From Nitrososphaeria archaeon (GTDB lineage Archaea > Thermoproteota > Nitrososphaeria > Geothermarchaeales > JDFR-13), in contig JALTNJ010000095.1 in NCBI GenBank assembly GCA_027000765.1, positions 1 to 6,182 on the forward strand: a DNA stretch of 6,182 nucleotides. Direction: 5' to 3'. The notes below the pieces were generated by a model. That model ran no database searches, was not told the origin of the DNA, and saw only the letters and a list, made by a program, of their open reading frames with translations. Positions 5,707 to 6,182 of the stretch are shown here, one piece after another. How positions within the stretch are numbered: the first letter of the stretch is position 1; each line of letters opens with the position of its first letter. The position numbers and the translations under genes were made by a program.

Positions 5707-6182
5707 GATACGGAGATATGTATGGACTGAGATGGAGAGACGTGGGATAGCGAGGTTCCCCCTACCACCATATAATAGAATACCCAATTTTGAGGGTGCG
5801 GAGGAGGCAGCGGCTAGGGTTAGGGAGCTGGAGGAATATCTTAATTCACATGTAATAAAGGTAAATCCCGACTCTCCTCAGCGGCTGATAAGGGAATATG
5901 CCCTAAGGGATGGAAAGACCCTTGTAATGCCCACTCCAAGGCTTAAGAAAGGGTTTCTAGTTTTAAAGCCGCGTGTTGTCAGGGGGCGTGAGAGACATGC
6001 CTCTACTATAAGGGGTAGCTTCAAATATGGGATAATCTATCCCCTGGAGAAGCTGCCTTCCATAGACTTTATTGTTGAGGGCTCTGTAGCCGTGTCACTA
6101 GACTGTGGTAGGATTGGTAAGGGAGAAGGATATGCGGAGCTGGAATACGCAGTTTTACGCGAGCTAAATCGTGTTGAGGATA
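5678..6182 (+). CDS. 5-formyltetrahydrofolate cyclo-ligase-like protein (COG0212/MTHFSD type), 3' end cut off
   Basis: The frame is open from ATG 5678 to the window edge, giving 168 residues; full-length relatives run roughly 230-270. Recognisable segments are KDEIRRYVWTEMERRGIARF at 8-27, IPNFEGAEEAA at 35-45, VIKVNPDSPQ at 59-68, KTLVMPTPRLKKG at 80-92, and RIGKGEGYAELEYAVL at 145-160. True methenyl-THF synthetase closes 5-formyl-THF using ATP and carries a glycine-rich loop ending in YYDR. Here the loop ends in YAELEY, as in the paralogous family that includes the N-terminal domain of human MTHFSD. That paralogue was linked by comparative genomics and experiment to a cryptic role in thiamine metabolism (Pribat and co-workers, from memory), and its place behind thiDN and thiW agrees. 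The start overlaps the P-loop gene by 29 bp, and an in-frame GTG at 5675 is possible. No properly spaced Shine-Dalgarno is seen, so translation may depend on coupling. Confidence 0.88.
   Translation, partial: MPIIFQSKDEIRRYVWTEMERRGIARFPLPPYNRIPNFEGAEEAAARVRELEEYLNSHVIKVNPDSPQRLIREYALRDGKTLVMPTPRLKKGFLVLKPRVVRGRERHASTIRGSFKYGIIYPLEKLPSIDFIVEGSVAVSLDCGRIGKGEGYAELEYAVLRELNRVED

Noticed and set aside
5727..5732. CTGAGA, the core of TPP riboswitches
   Set aside because: It lies inside coding sequence without the partner motif or pairing stems, and the operon leader (about 10 nt) is too short for a riboswitch.

Overview
The window looks like a hyperthermophilic or thermophilic crenarchaeon (Thermoproteota, Desulfurococcales-like), though I cannot name a genus. 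The evidence is a small eL13 (L13e) ribosomal protein gene, a family found in Crenarchaeota and relatives but not in Euryarchaeota. It is supported by a ThiD-ThiN fusion instead of ThiD plus ThiE, heavy AGG/AGA/ATA codon use, TATA-box promoters with purine-rich flanks, GAGGTGAT-type Shine-Dalgarno sites inside operons, and a short leader without one at the operon's first gene.

Left part (1-1714). A radical SAM/SPASM enzyme enters from the left edge with its N-terminus missing. It converges on, and overlaps by 11 bp, the eL13 gene on the minus strand. Behind eL13 lies a two-CBS-domain protein gene, also on the minus strand. The gap between them carries a clear TATA box for eL13. A 164-bp divergent intergenic region (1715-1878) separates the CBS gene from the rightward operon. 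It holds the promoters and two copies of a near-palindromic motif, TACCTAGTTA and its exact reverse complement, about 90 bp apart.

Right part (1879-6182). Five tightly packed plus-strand genes form one probable operon. They are a CytX-like NCS1 transporter (probable HMP uptake), ThiDN (HMP/HMP-P kinase fused to ThiN thiamine-phosphate synthase), ThiW (predicted thiazole-precursor transporter), an uncharacterised 201-aa P-loop NTPase, and a 5-formyltetrahydrofolate cyclo-ligase-like protein of the COG0212/MTHFSD type that runs off the right edge. Junctions are a 7-nt gap or overlaps of 8 to 29 bp, so the products are probably translated together.

The operon reads as a thiamine-precursor salvage unit: pyrimidine import, pyrimidine phosphorylation, thiazole import and coupling to thiamine phosphate. 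Its two downstream genes are the interesting ones. The cyclo-ligase-like family has been linked before to thiamine metabolism without a known reaction. The P-loop protein between it and thiW has no function I can assign. No tRNA, rRNA, CRISPR, insertion sequence or riboswitch was recognised.
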